Notes under the pieces: model-generated
What the model was told of the DNA's origin: nothing
Seen by the model: only the letters and a program-made list of their open reading frames with translations
Databases searched by the model: none
Part shown: piece by piece, positions 1 through 10,311 of the stretch
Layout of the letters: each line of letters starts with the position of its first letter
Numbering within the stretch: position 1 is the first letter of the stretch
NCBI RefSeq assembly: GCF_002865645.1
Contig: NW_020194575.1
Span: forward strand, 745,247 to 809,246
Direction of reading: 5' to 3'
DNA length: 64,000 nt
Source: Hyaloscypha bicolor E
Taxonomy: Eukaryota > Ascomycota > Leotiomycetes > Helotiales > Hyaloscyphaceae
Made by a program: the position numbers and the translations under genes

Positions 1-2666
1 CGTGACTATACATCCCACCAAATAGAACAGAAGGACTTTCCTTGGCTTGATTACCAAAAAAAGGAATGCTGCGAGGAAGCGGCCGGCTGCAAAACACCCT
101 CGACTGATGTTTCGAGTTATCGGTGTTGCTGAATGCGGAGGCGGCCTGTAAAGTAAGTGATGGGTCAGGAGGACAGTGATTGGCTTTTGATGGTTGGGAT
201 ACAATTATGGAAAGCTCTCAAAAGACTCTTGAAACCTCCCTAAGGCATTGCGGCTGCTTGCACCTCCAACTATAAACTTAGGACATCTAAAACCCTATTC
301 TTTCCTTCACATCTGACTATGAGAGATCCTTGAGATCAAAAATCCCACCGAAAAAATATGGAACCATGAAGCAAAACATACACAAGAAGATATTGAGGAT
401 TGCAAGAACAAAACTTACGGATAACGAAATGTCATGAGCGTAACAGACTCCTGACCACCTACAAAGCAAACCAGCGAGACAACGCCGACTGCTAAGGTGA
501 TATATGTGACCCTAACACTTCTTATCCTTTCAGTGCTGTCGAATGGCAGACGTAATGCCGAATTATGGAGATCTTCGTCGCTGTTTCTGATCAGCTTCTG
601 TGAAGGGGTTCAAATTGCCGAAACGTACGTAGCTGTAGGAAGAGATGAATAGTAGACACCAAGAACCGAAAGGCAGCAAAGAAGTGCGATTCCAAGGTAA
701 GCCCACTGAGCGGGGACCAACGGGTTGTGGGTCATCTGCTGAGAAAGAAGCCTGTGCGAGAAAATGGGTGGAATGGCGCGGCCAACTGCCTCGAAACCAC
801 GCGTGATGTTCAAGCGAATCTCTGCGTACTTTGCTGGTCCACAGAGTGTTACAAAGGGGTTCAAGGCGATTTCAATCGTCGCCATGCCAAGGCCAACAAT
901 GAAATTGGACACAATGAAGGCCGGGAATGAGGCCAGAACCGCGCATGGCCAGAAGGTTAAAATGCCGCACGTATAAATGAAGAGTCCGGAGATGAAGGAT
1001 GCTTTGAACCCGCCTTTCTTCAAAATTATAGGGCTAAAGGTAAGTGGTCCGATCAAGTAGCCCCTGTAGGAGGTTAGGCACTTTGTACGGCGTTTAAGAG
1101 CAGAGGTTACTCATGTACCAATAATATGAAGAATGCAAGACCTGGATCCTCGCAACGGACAGTTCTACCTGCTGGAGAAAATGGCAATTCAAGGTATAGA
1201 GGAGCCCGTATGCCGTGCCCAAGACGATGGATAGGAGGGTTACCGGGATCAAGGTAAGAACCGATTTGAGATTGCTCAAATCAAGCAGGCTTTGGGGAGT
1301 TTCAAGATTAATAAATCCAAAAACGATATCGTTTTTGGAATTTGTTGCGTCTGTAATGCTCGCTGCTCGTAAATCTCTAGGAGCATTTGCTATATCTGGC
1401 GTAGTAATGAAGTCTACACTCGGTTTGTTAACATAATTCCCGACGATGGAGGGTAACAATAGCGATGGGCCAGATTAGCAACTTACCTGTTGTCATATCT
1501 TCAAGGTGAGCTCTCCCTGAAGAGGGCAATTGAGTTGATATACTGGTTTTCTCAGTCAAATCGGCTTTGCCAAGAAGCAACTGTGGCGATAAGTGTGAAA
1601 TAAGTGGTTTTAGGGTTGGAATGCAAGCGCAAATGATGCCAACATTGACTTCAATAGCAGACCACATGAACGATAGTGAGGAGTACCCTATAAAATCTTA
1701 GTAGTCATTTTAGAATTGCGGAAAGAAATTCAATGAACACACAAGCAAAATTCACATATGGTGTAGAACTTGAGACAGCTCCGTTTTGGATCGATTGGTG
1801 CCAACTGACTGTTCCTTGCACCGCCTGCTGAAGACAGGCTATTCTAAAAATATCGACAATAATAACAAAGACACCGAGCCCTAGTTGGTTAGTTTAATAG
1901 CATCCTGTGGCTCATGTGCAGCTCTGATAAGACTAACCAAAAACGCCAACTAAAATGATCTTCTGCCTTCGCGGTAGTCGTAATCCTGTCAATATAGGTA
2001 TTGGGAGAGAGAAAATCGCAAGATCAGTGATTATATTGAACGGGGCTGCGGAAAAGTAGAGCCTCAGAATATCCGCGCACTTTGTTGGCTGCAAGGGATA
2101 CTCCAACACAAAATGAAGGGGTCTGCATTGCACAATGTTGAGGACTGTCAAAATAAAACCACCAACGTTTACTACTATCAGAGTGGCTATCGTGACTTGT
2201 CGGAACACTCGTGGGGTTGTCTTTGAAAGGCTTATGTAAAAGCTGAGTATGGATGATTTTACCGCCATCAGGGTTGGGTTCTGCATAACAGTTAGCAAGA
2301 ATATTATTAGCCTGGATTCGATCATTTCCCACATAGAGCACCGTAAACGCATATTGAGATCGTGCAAGCGACTCGTGCAATTCCGGAGATATGTCCGCGT
2401 CGCGGCTCCCAAGACCATGATACGTGGCAAAGCATATTGAAAATGAGAGTCCAAATGCCAAAACCTAATGTTCTTTTAGCAGAATTCCATTTTGGGATTA
2501 GATAAGAGGTGGGTACCCAGGCTAATACAATAAAGAAATCGTCCCAAGCAGGACTTCGAAGTATGGCAATCCGTGCGACCAGGCGTGGCAAGACAAACAA
2601 GAATGACGTTACCACCGAGAGAATCGCCACTACGAAGACTAGATGAGACCGTGAACCTTGAGACAT
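1..2666 (-). CDS. Rhodopsin-type membrane protein fused to FucP-like MFS transporter (3' end beyond window)
   Basis: Spliced minus-strand gene starting at the ATG at 2666. Exon 1 (2666-2517) encodes a first membrane helix and ends LAW; the next exon starts at 2464. The pieces carry the fungal rhodopsin-like pattern: a central region with NPTLMAVKSSILSFYISL, then CADILRLYFSAAPFN, and a last part with SFMWSAIEVNVGIICACIPT. An intron at 1414-1486, with a tgttaac branch-site sequence, joins this in frame to a second module (FGFINLETP, AYGLLYTLN, a W-GYLIGPL junction across intron 1064-1118, then GLGMATIEIALNPFVTLCGP, VGGQES, AAGRFLAAFLF) that resembles FucP/sugar-proton MFS carriers. A 273-bp intron (146-418) precedes the last visible exon, which runs off the left edge. 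Fusion is inferred from consistent splicing, with no stop or second start between the modules. The product should be a polytopic membrane protein; substrate is unknown. Two misjoined neighbours would be the alternative. Confidence 0.7.
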
Positions 2667-2717
2667 GGTAGCTTGGCTTGGAATAGTTGTGGATTTAAAG
2701 TTCGTACAAAAGCGGGG

Positions 2718-2738
2718 CTAGGAATATATATATATCTC
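2718..2738 (-). promoter_or_regulatory. TATA-like run upstream of the rhodopsin-MFS gene
   Basis: A TATATATATA run lies roughly 55-75 bp upstream of the ATG at 2666 on the minus strand. The placement fits a fungal core promoter, but AT-rich runs are common here, so this is only positional evidence. Confidence 0.35.
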
Positions 2739-3231
2739 ATAGTGCGCAAAGTTGGTCCACACTCTGCATCGGCCCCTTCAGCTACAGCGTTCTTTTTTAA
2801 CACGGTGATTGAAGGCGGCGATTGAACACGGTAATTAAACACAACCGCCAACCTCTTCCCGGGACAACTTTGGGTCTGAGAAATCCGGTGCCTGACCCGA
2901 TGTCCCGTCTCTGGTCTCTCGTATACGGTGAGTCAAGGAGATCGGCGGTGGAAAAAGAATGTTTCAGCCGTGGCAACCTCAATGATTGTGGGATTGGTTG
3001 TGGCGTCTTTAGCGCACACCCTCCACAAAACGAGGCTTTTCTCTTCCTGTTTTTGTAATACCAAACGATGCTTCTTTGTCATCAAATTAGTGGAGGTCGT
3101 TCGTTGAATGGCATCAATTCTTATAATTGTTATTGCAATAATAAATAAATGAATTCGTACTATGATTTGGTACAAATCAGTTGACGCAAAAAAAACCCCT
3201 ATTTTGATCCTTTTCCTTTATAACTATATCC
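2739..3231. other. Intergenic stretch, nothing recognised
   Basis: No coherent coding frame, RNA gene or repeat was recognised. It separates the divergent-looking upstream side of the rhodopsin-MFS gene from the open frames after 3230 and ends in an A-rich tract near 3188. Confidence 0.5.
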
Positions 3232-3957
3232 TTGAGCAGACAGCGCACGGCTAGAGATGAGGGATGTTTTCGGGCGTGGAATACGGCGGTAAGGTATGCT
3301 CCCACGACTGCTTATGCAAGCCGGGGAAGAAAAACCGGTCGGTTGAAGTACGAATTCGTAGAGGTGGGATCGCGACTCGTACGCGTCAATGAGGCGTCCC
3401 TCGTCTTGCCCACAACCTTGCTTGGGATTCAAGCCACTGAACGGGAATTGCCTATGCGGAGACATCCCCGATTTCCGATATCTGACTACACCGCCATCTT
3501 CATTCCCCGGAAAACTTCCCAGCACCCCTACCACCCAGAGACCCGGGGCCGGCGCCCCTTCGCGCCTACCTTAGGACAGTGCTTCGATCAAAGTAGCCTT
3601 CTAAAAGACGTATCCTGGAACCTTGATTCGACAATTGTAAGGAAACCCGCCCGAGCATCTGCGGCTATGTGCCACCGAGAGAAGTCTTCGGAAATCCGTC
3701 TTCTGTGCTGGCCGTCAAGCTCCAAGAGGCCCATCCTGAGTCATCCGCCATCCTCGAACACCTATAGATCAGAAATAATTCCGCAGTATCGAACAGGCAC
3801 CCGCCACGGCGCGATTTCGCCCTCCCTGACAATGGTTTCTCAATACGTCCAGACGGACAAGTGGTTCCATATTTCCCACAATGCCGAACAGACGGAGACT
3901 CCCCTGCTGCCGTCCAGCCGACCTCTTTCGCCTAATAATGGAGAATCTGAACATTGA
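3232..3957 (+). other. Unassigned GC-richer segment with overlapping long open frames
   Basis: A 241-codon plus-strand frame overlaps a 111-codon minus-strand frame (3534-3199) over 300 bp. The composition is richer in GC than the surroundings. I do not recognise either product: there is no signal peptide, membrane segment or catalytic motif. The plus-strand product is rich in Arg, Ser and Pro, as expected of chance translation of GC-rich DNA. It may be a relic of a gene in a third frame, part of an unknown repeat, or non-coding. Confidence 0.25.
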
Positions 3958-4210
3958 AGAGAATTCTAAGACTCTGCACAATGCACCTCGATTTAGTCCG
4001 GAAACCCTCGCCGCTAAAATTGATGATACGGCAAAGGAATCTAATTTCGGCGAATTTGTATCCTGGAAAATAGCCAAGAAGATGCCTTACTCAGACGCTG
4101 TGATCAAAGAAGCCTTCCGAATGCACCCCGCCGTTGTCCAGCTCCTTAAACAGCATGTCCCGAAAAGGGGTGCCAGGTTTGATAGCTATTTACCTCCAGC
4201 GGAAGGCAAT
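3938..4210 (+). pseudogene. Cytochrome P450 fragment (K-helix region)
   Basis: About 90 residues match the region around the P450 K helix. The phrase VSWKIAKKMPYSDAVIKEAF, followed by RMHPAVV, contains the ExxR pair (EAFR) of the K helix and the usual pre-helix MPY-AVIKE motif. The preceding residues resemble the segment between the I and K helices. The fragment ends soon after, around YLPPAEGN, and passes into CTGAGC-rich repeat sequence. The heme-binding FxxGxRxCxG loop and the N-terminal membrane anchor are absent. It cannot encode a working enzyme and is best read as a decayed gene remnant truncated by repeat insertion or rearrangement. Confidence 0.7.
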
Positions 4211-4262
4211 CTTACTGATATAATCTCAGTTGAATCTAGGCCTCTCCAAAGTCTACTTCCGT

Positions 4263-4350
4263 CTTTAGACCTGAGCAATCGCTGCTCTAACCTACGCCGA
4301 GCCCTGAGCCCTGAGCACGCTAGTAACACAGCTAGATCACGCTCAGGGAG
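4263..4350. repeat. CTGAGC-rich dispersed repeat, short copy
   Basis: Contains closely spaced CTGAGC/GAGC words and begins gtctttagacctgagca, resembling the start of the copies at 4629 and 19138. It adjoins the truncated P450 fragment. Confidence 0.5.
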
Positions 4351-4628
4351 GGGGATCTTCTTCCGGCTCTCTCTCTCGCCGGTTACAGTTTCTATATTCC
4401 TTATAGATAGAATTTTACAGATCCTACTGCCTGTAATAGAGCCACCTCTTTAAGCCTATTAAGGTATCGTGACGGTAGCCATTCTGGCTCCCCTGTTACA
4501 ATTATTAAGGATCCTTGCAGGAGCCAATTTGGGCCTCCATTTTAGCCGAAAATTCATGAATCGAAGGCGGCCTCACTTAAATACCTGTAGACTCAGGATT
4601 AATTTTCCCTGTTGCTGATTCCATTTTA

Positions 4629-4770
4629 GTCTGCGGACGTGAGCAACTGCTGCTTTAACCTGAGCTGAGGGTGAGCATGCTGGAGCCGAGCCTGAGCGGC
4701 CTGAGCCAAGCCTAAGCAGAGCCTAAGCACGCCCTAAGTCAGCCTACGCACCACAATGTGGAACCCAATT
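4629..4770. repeat. CTGAGC-rich dispersed repeat, long copy
   Basis: Begins gtctgcggacgtgagcaact and continues with repeated words of the type CCTGAGC and CCTAAGC. The copy at 19138-19260 shares the same order of words over about 120 bp, so this is a real dispersed family rather than chance composition. No coding potential or terminal inverted repeat was found. The rest of 4211-5020 shows no gene. Confidence 0.65.
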
Positions 4771-5024
4771 TGGCCTCCTGTGTGCCCCGGCTACAGCTTC
4801 CTTACCGAATTTGGTCCAGGAATCCGTTTCTGCTCCCTTACGGGGGCTCTGCCAGAGCAATAAAGTTGCAATAATGGCACGGGAAGAGTAAACCCGTAAT
4901 TTGACGTTGTTGGTTGAGAGTTGATATCATTGCTCTTCCCTTAGCGTCCTTCCGGCTTCTGGCCATAAACAACAAAGCCGGAGTGCAAGTTAGCAGTATC
5001 CTCTAGGAAGTAAAAGTGATTCGC

Positions 5025-8000
5025 TCACAATGGCCAATACCAATGATAGGAGCGATTATTCAGCTCTTCCCGGACCTCTTCCAGCAGCTTCTCGATCTTG
5101 ATCAAGTCCCATCCTAAAGCCCTAGTGAATATGGCGAGAGAGAAGGCCTCCAAGCCGTCATGGATAACTTGCGACTGGAACGCGCCTATCTTCTTCAACC
5201 CTGGGTCTTTTGGCCATAGGCCAATTGGAAGTGGCCACTCTTTTATTGTCACATTGACAAAACCAGCTTCTTGGAAGAGCACTTCAAGATCGCCGGGAGA
5301 TATTTGCAGGCTAATTTTGCTGGTAGCAGCTCCCTCGAGGAGTTGGCCGTGCCAAATGCGGATGGCGCTCATTTGGGGTAGGCTGTAATCATGGGACATA
5401 GCAGCAATGTTGATATCCTTGAGTTCAACCCATCCACCTGGGGTGAGGTGCCTAATTTGTGATTTATTAGCAGGGAATCTCCCTCGGATACATTTTTAGA
5501 GCAGGGGTCATACGAGTAACTTTCCACAAGAAAGGATTTCCAGTCTCTGGCAGAGAAAGCATTCCCAAGAGAGCAATGAATCAAGTCAAACTTGGTAGAA
5601 TAGCCTAGCCATTCAAGAGAGAAGTCGTCGACGACGTACTGTTTTCCATCAGCAAAATCTGAGAGCAAGAAATCAACATCTTCCTACCTTTGTATTTGGA
5701 GGGACACTACTACTATCAGTTCTCCGTTAAATAGTCGCAAAATTTGTTTATACTTACAAGGTAGGCTGGATCGGACTCAAATCTGTGCCCATAACTACTT
5801 CCGCACTTAATAGATGAATTAAAACACAGGATAAGCCGACCCACCATGTGCTTTTGGGTATGTATCCCCTGTCAAACATCAGTTGTCTGTAGAATTTTAT
5901 GCCATGCTAAATCACATACCAACTTCGATTGACCAGATGCCTGGCAGACATTGTGAGCAAACTGACAACATGGTAATGAGTACTTACCTGTCCCCGTTCC
6001 ATGATCCAGTATATTTTTTGGCTCACGCACTGGGGCGAGAAAAAGTTTGTCGTTTAAGACTAGCTTGAATATTACATGGTGCTGCATGTCCATTCTATTT
6101 CGAGTCAGAGAAAATCTTCGGGTTTTAACCGCATAAAATATGTATACCTGTCTTGTTCTTTCTGAAAATATCATTGCCATCATCAATTGTCGGACTCTCA
6201 GGGTAAACTCATATGCGTGACTTACTTCATCGTTCGGAAGCCAATATTCTATACAAGATTAGTGGGCTTTCATCCTTCGATGAAGTATTCTCTTGCTTAC
6301 TGCCGTTCTGATACTGTTCACCAATATTGTCAGCAGTTGATTGAAAGTCAAAAAAAATTGTGCTTATTTACTTACTGCGTGATATCGTCGACCGTTCTCA
6401 TATACGTAGTTGATGATGCTGGATGTTAAAGATTGGTTAGATGAGCCGAGAACAGACGCGCCCAAGTCAGAAACGAGTTCCTCGACACTGGGACTGGGAC
6501 TGTCGTTCTCCCTACGCCAAGCGCTTTCACTTTCCACTACCGTCGTGTTCGGATGGACAAGTGAGTTTTTCGGAGACTCTGCTGCTTTTGGAGTATCTTG
6601 TCCTTCGGAGGTTGAAGTGGTGCCTTCTAAAATAAGTTTGTCATTCTTCCCTAGAATATAGTCAAGCTGCCCTCGAGAAGCTTTTGTCAGAATATCGTCA
6701 GACCTTGAGGAACTTTCAACTTGCTCCAGGAAAGCATCGCAGGCTTCCCAAATGTCGTCATGCTCGATCAAGGAAGGAAACCAGTCGAGTGGTAATTCTT
6801 TGTCTGTTGAGCCACCTGGAATTTCCGTGCTGGAGCTCAAGGGGTCTAGGCGCCGTGCAAGCACTGAACGGGCCGGCACCTCGTAATTTAGAGATACCAG
6901 CCCCTCCGCATCACAAGGAAGAATGTCAGGGTCTTTGCAAGCCGCACGGTCATCCTCACTGGTCAGGGATGTCTCCGTTTCATTCCGTGGTCCTCTCTCG
7001 AAAATCGTTTTCTTGAAACGCTTTCTTCTCGAAACGATACGTACCCTTTTAAAGTCGCAAATAGCATTTCCTAGAGAGCCATAATCTCCCCAACGTCTCT
7101 TCCTGCTCGACCTTGGTTGATCCGCTAGCTCGTTTCTGTTACCCTTCTCGGAAGAGTCGGGGCTATTTCCTGTCCCCTTTCGGGTTGGACTTGAGCTATT
7201 TGCTCGCGGAGACTTTAGCACGGGATCTTTCTCAACAGAGGTGAGGCTATCTTTATGTTGGTCGCCATCCAATAGCTCAATGACTCTGTCAAACCACACG
7301 CCACAATTCATGCTGGAAGATTTTGCTCTTAGTCAAGAACAATGCCTCAAGAAGAACGATACTTACCATCTACTACCACGTTCGGACCAGTCAGCGCAAA
7401 TTTCTCGACATCCGGGGCAACAAGCTTGAAGAACATCTTCAGTCTCGTTGAAAACGATACTCATGTCTACTCTCTGGCCGGGTAAGAACGCGCCTTCCCA
7501 TGGCCTGGACCGCACAATATCCCTCCTTGACTTGTGCTCCTGCAGCACAAAGTCCTTACTCAACACTTTTTCATGACCTTGTACATTTTGAAATCTCTTC
7601 TCAAGGACACTATCGAAAGCATCCCATGATGCGATGAACTGAAGATGGACAGGCGTAATTCTTCCAATTGCATCTTCAAGGATGAATGGTTCTTGGATGA
7701 GGCTGCGCTCTGAATGATTCGGTAGACTTGCGCGGATCTCAGCAACAATCCGAAATGTGACGACGTTCATGGCGAAGATCTTTCCCATGATACTTCTGAA
7801 CTCCGGACCTAGTTCAGACTTTAGTATGCTACTCATGCCATCGGCAGCGGTTTTTATAAGGCTCGTGTTTTCATCGAGCCGGTCCCGGATGTCAGCGAGG
7901 AGACCCTCATGTGTCTCGAGTGTCTTTTGATCCTTTTCATCCTTAGCAATTCGCTGCTCCCGAAGTTGTTCGTCATTACGACGAGTAATATTCCTGTCTA

Positions 8001-8479
8001 TGTCAGTTTAATTGTCGAAGTATTACGTTGTTGCATACTCACACACTTGCGGTGACAAGCAGCATATTCAGTGAGGAGCTATGGGCGTTAACTTCGGCTC
8101 GAAACCTTTCCAGATCATCGCTATGGGCTATTCGCCACCTGATCTTCATTGAAATGTCTTGAATCTTCTTCCCTGTACCAGCACTTCCAAGACTGTCGTC
8201 ATATTTCTTGATATTTTCTTGGAAAATCTCAATGCACCGGCGGCAGGAATCCGCGACGTTTTTTGCGGTGACACACAGTGCGTTCAGCTCGGCGGTTTGT
8301 TCGTACATCTTCGTCAACAGCTCAATTTCTAGGAGAACTCGATCAAGCACCCACAATTCTCGAATGAGTGCCTGATATTCTGACGCAGAGCCTCGGCAGT
8401 CATCCAACGCTTTCACGAGGTCCTTGACAATAAGGCTGATGGAAATAATGTCACCAACTGATCCTAATGTAATCGGCAT
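5025..8479 (-). CDS. ULD-type ubiquitin-like domain / zinc-ribbon / LaeA-like methyltransferase fusion
   Basis: Spliced minus-strand gene. Exon 1 from ATG 8479 (MPITLGSVGDIIS, the usual family start; another ATG lies at 8719). Intron 7994-8042. Exon 2 (7993-7367) holds SLIQEPFILEDAIGRITPVH and RPWEGAFLPGQ, typical of fungal ULD-type ubiquitin-like proteins. Intron 7313-7366 joins CCPGC to CMNCGVWF, a CxxC-CxxC zinc ribbon. Exon 3 (7312-6376) is a polar, probably disordered linker with a basic patch (SSRKRRW) and no internal Met, ending YENGRRYHA. Short introns then join YWLPNDE, MDMQHH, ILDHGTGTG, MGTDLSPIQPTL, VVDDFSLEW, FDLIHC and HLTPGGWVELKDIN: SAM-methyltransferase motifs I to post-motif in LaeA order. 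The last intron lacks AG at its acceptor, so the frame stops at 5025. Fusion is inferred from the uninterrupted exon 3. The methyl acceptor is unknown. About 950 residues. Confidence 0.7.
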
Positions 8480-8756
8480 ACTCGACGTTGAAGCATTCAG
8501 CTGTTGTGTGTTTGATACCGGAGAAGGAGAAAGGCTGAGGATTCTCCCACGGGTGCGCGCACGATGCGTTGTCGTTGCAAAATTTGGGGGCGCCTCACGA
8601 TCAGCCTCGATGCTGGGCTTGCATTCCTCTTCGCTAATCGCTCGAATAGAAACGCCCCCAGACAGCACCCGTTCGTGCATTCCCTTGAACCAATCACAGT
8701 TCCCATGGGAATTTCGCAAACTTCTGGAACCACAGAAGTAGTATATCTTGCTCAGG

Positions 8757-8880
8757 ATGATCCGGCCTGCTCAGGTTAACGCTCAGGGTGCTCAGGGTGC
8801 TCGGGCGAGTTGACTGAGCCGAAGGTGAGCTGAGGGTGATTAGCGCCTGAGCAAGAGCAGCAAGCTTACTAACCCCGTAC
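8757..8880. repeat. CTGAGC-rich dispersed repeat with TAGCGCCTGAGCA core
   Basis: Multiple GCTCAGGGTG words followed by a core TAGCGCCTGAGCA and a tail of the form CAAGCTTACTAACC. The same core and tail recur at 36393 and 42792. It lies immediately upstream of the ULD-methyltransferase gene. Confidence 0.6.
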
Positions 8881-9123
8881 AGCAGTCAAGAAAGAGAAAA
8901 TTGGTTCATGATACCTGCAGATTCGTAACCAGGTGACTTGGCTCGAAGAAGTCGCTGGTCTAAGTGAGAAAGAATGGGGGGCCCTGCACGCTAGCATTCA
9001 ATCTTATTTATCCACTGCGCCAAGGGCTTGGCGCGGCTCGAAGTCGAAGGTCGTGAATTTCGTCCACTGTCGTTACCTGTCAACCTCAACTGTCAACATC
9101 GAAAAATCAGCAAGCACCTGAAA

Positions 9124-10086
9124 ATGCCTGATCTCGACGAAATTAGCTACTCTCGCGAGGCGACAATCGGCGCCTTCCGCGACTATTACCGCTTCCTTGT
9201 CGACCTGTACATGGAGGATTCCGACATCATCGAGCCGCCAAAGGGAGGATGGCCCACCGTTTCACCGGAATTTGGACAACTATTTGGGAAGTCGGACGAG
9301 GTGATTGCATTACTCCGCAGTCTGCCTTACATTCGTCAAAACTCGCCCAACGGCCAATGGTCTCCTCCTCACGGCAGTGCCAACTGTTATTGGGCGGACT
9401 GGCAATCGCTGGCCGATCTCGGGGGAGTCGAGGCTGGAGTAGACATGAGTGGCCTCGGAGAAACTCTCAAGGTCATGACTGAAGGTGCTCTCGATGATGT
9501 GCTGGCCCACGTTGTCGGCCTCACCTACGGCGACAGGGAGAACAAGACCTTCCTCCTCGACACGGAGTTCGGCGTCGTTCACGTATGTGATGTCCCTCTT
9601 ACGCTACATTCCGTTCCTCATTCGCCCTTGCGCCCCCATTTCCCCCTAAATTATCCCTTAGAATTTACTGACTCCCTGCTTAATTAGTGGCCAGAGTCTG
9701 ATGGGGGCGGTGACCATCGGCACAACTTAGACGACGATCCTTCTTTCATCGAGCCAGTCGACCCCTGGGTTGTGGATGAGCATATGCCTGAGAACGAGAT
9801 TGAGTGGCGGCACGAGTCCCCGGCTTGGGCAACCACAGACTTCTTTGAGCTTCTGAAGAAGCAGTTCCGAGAGCTCAAGTGGATCCCCATAAATGCTCGA
9901 GAGGTCATTGCATTTGACACCACTTCTGCGCTATCCGAAGACGGGATGATCCCCATGCTCCAGGGGATCTTTCGAGAGCATGGCTGGCCATCTGAGCAGG
10001 GTGTTACTTATCGCAAACGGGAGTGTTTGGAGGCTGTGAAGGCGGCATTGGAGGAACATTATTCTACTTTTCATAAGTTTGGTTGA
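9124..10086 (+). CDS. Conserved fungal protein of unknown function (two exons)
   Basis: Exon 1 is 9124-9582 and exon 2 is 9688-10086. The 105-bp intron (9583-9687) has GTATGT at the donor and TTAG at the acceptor, and joins GVVH to WPESDGG. The product is about 285 residues, acidic and soluble, with no signal peptide or membrane helix. I recognise the start (MPDLDEISYSREATIGAFRD) as that of a family found in many ascomycetes that lacks an assigned function. The internal DEVIALLRSLPYIR and C-terminal FRELKWIPINAREVI segments also look conserved. I chose ATG 9124 rather than the in-frame ATG at 9028 because family-like sequence begins there. The gene is intact and ends 75 bp before a Tc1/mariner insertion, so it escaped disruption. 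Confidence 0.7.
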
Positions 10087-10311
10087 TCGACATCGCCCCT
10101 TCCTTCCATGAGTATAGATGGTGTCTGTAGCAAAACATTTCGCAGATACTACCTGGTGTACGAAGGTTGCATGCGAAAGTATTGTAAAGCGCACCAAAAG
10201 TGAGGACCCTCGCAACTCCACTTACAGGGGCTATAGCCAATCAATCCTCACGCTGCCTTACGATTTTATATGGTGAACCAAAGTGGTAGAAGTATTGTAA
10301 AATCTTCAATT

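Noticed and set aside
8424..8741. Plus-strand frame over the ULD exon
   Set aside because: Antisense shadow of the ULD-type domain exon.
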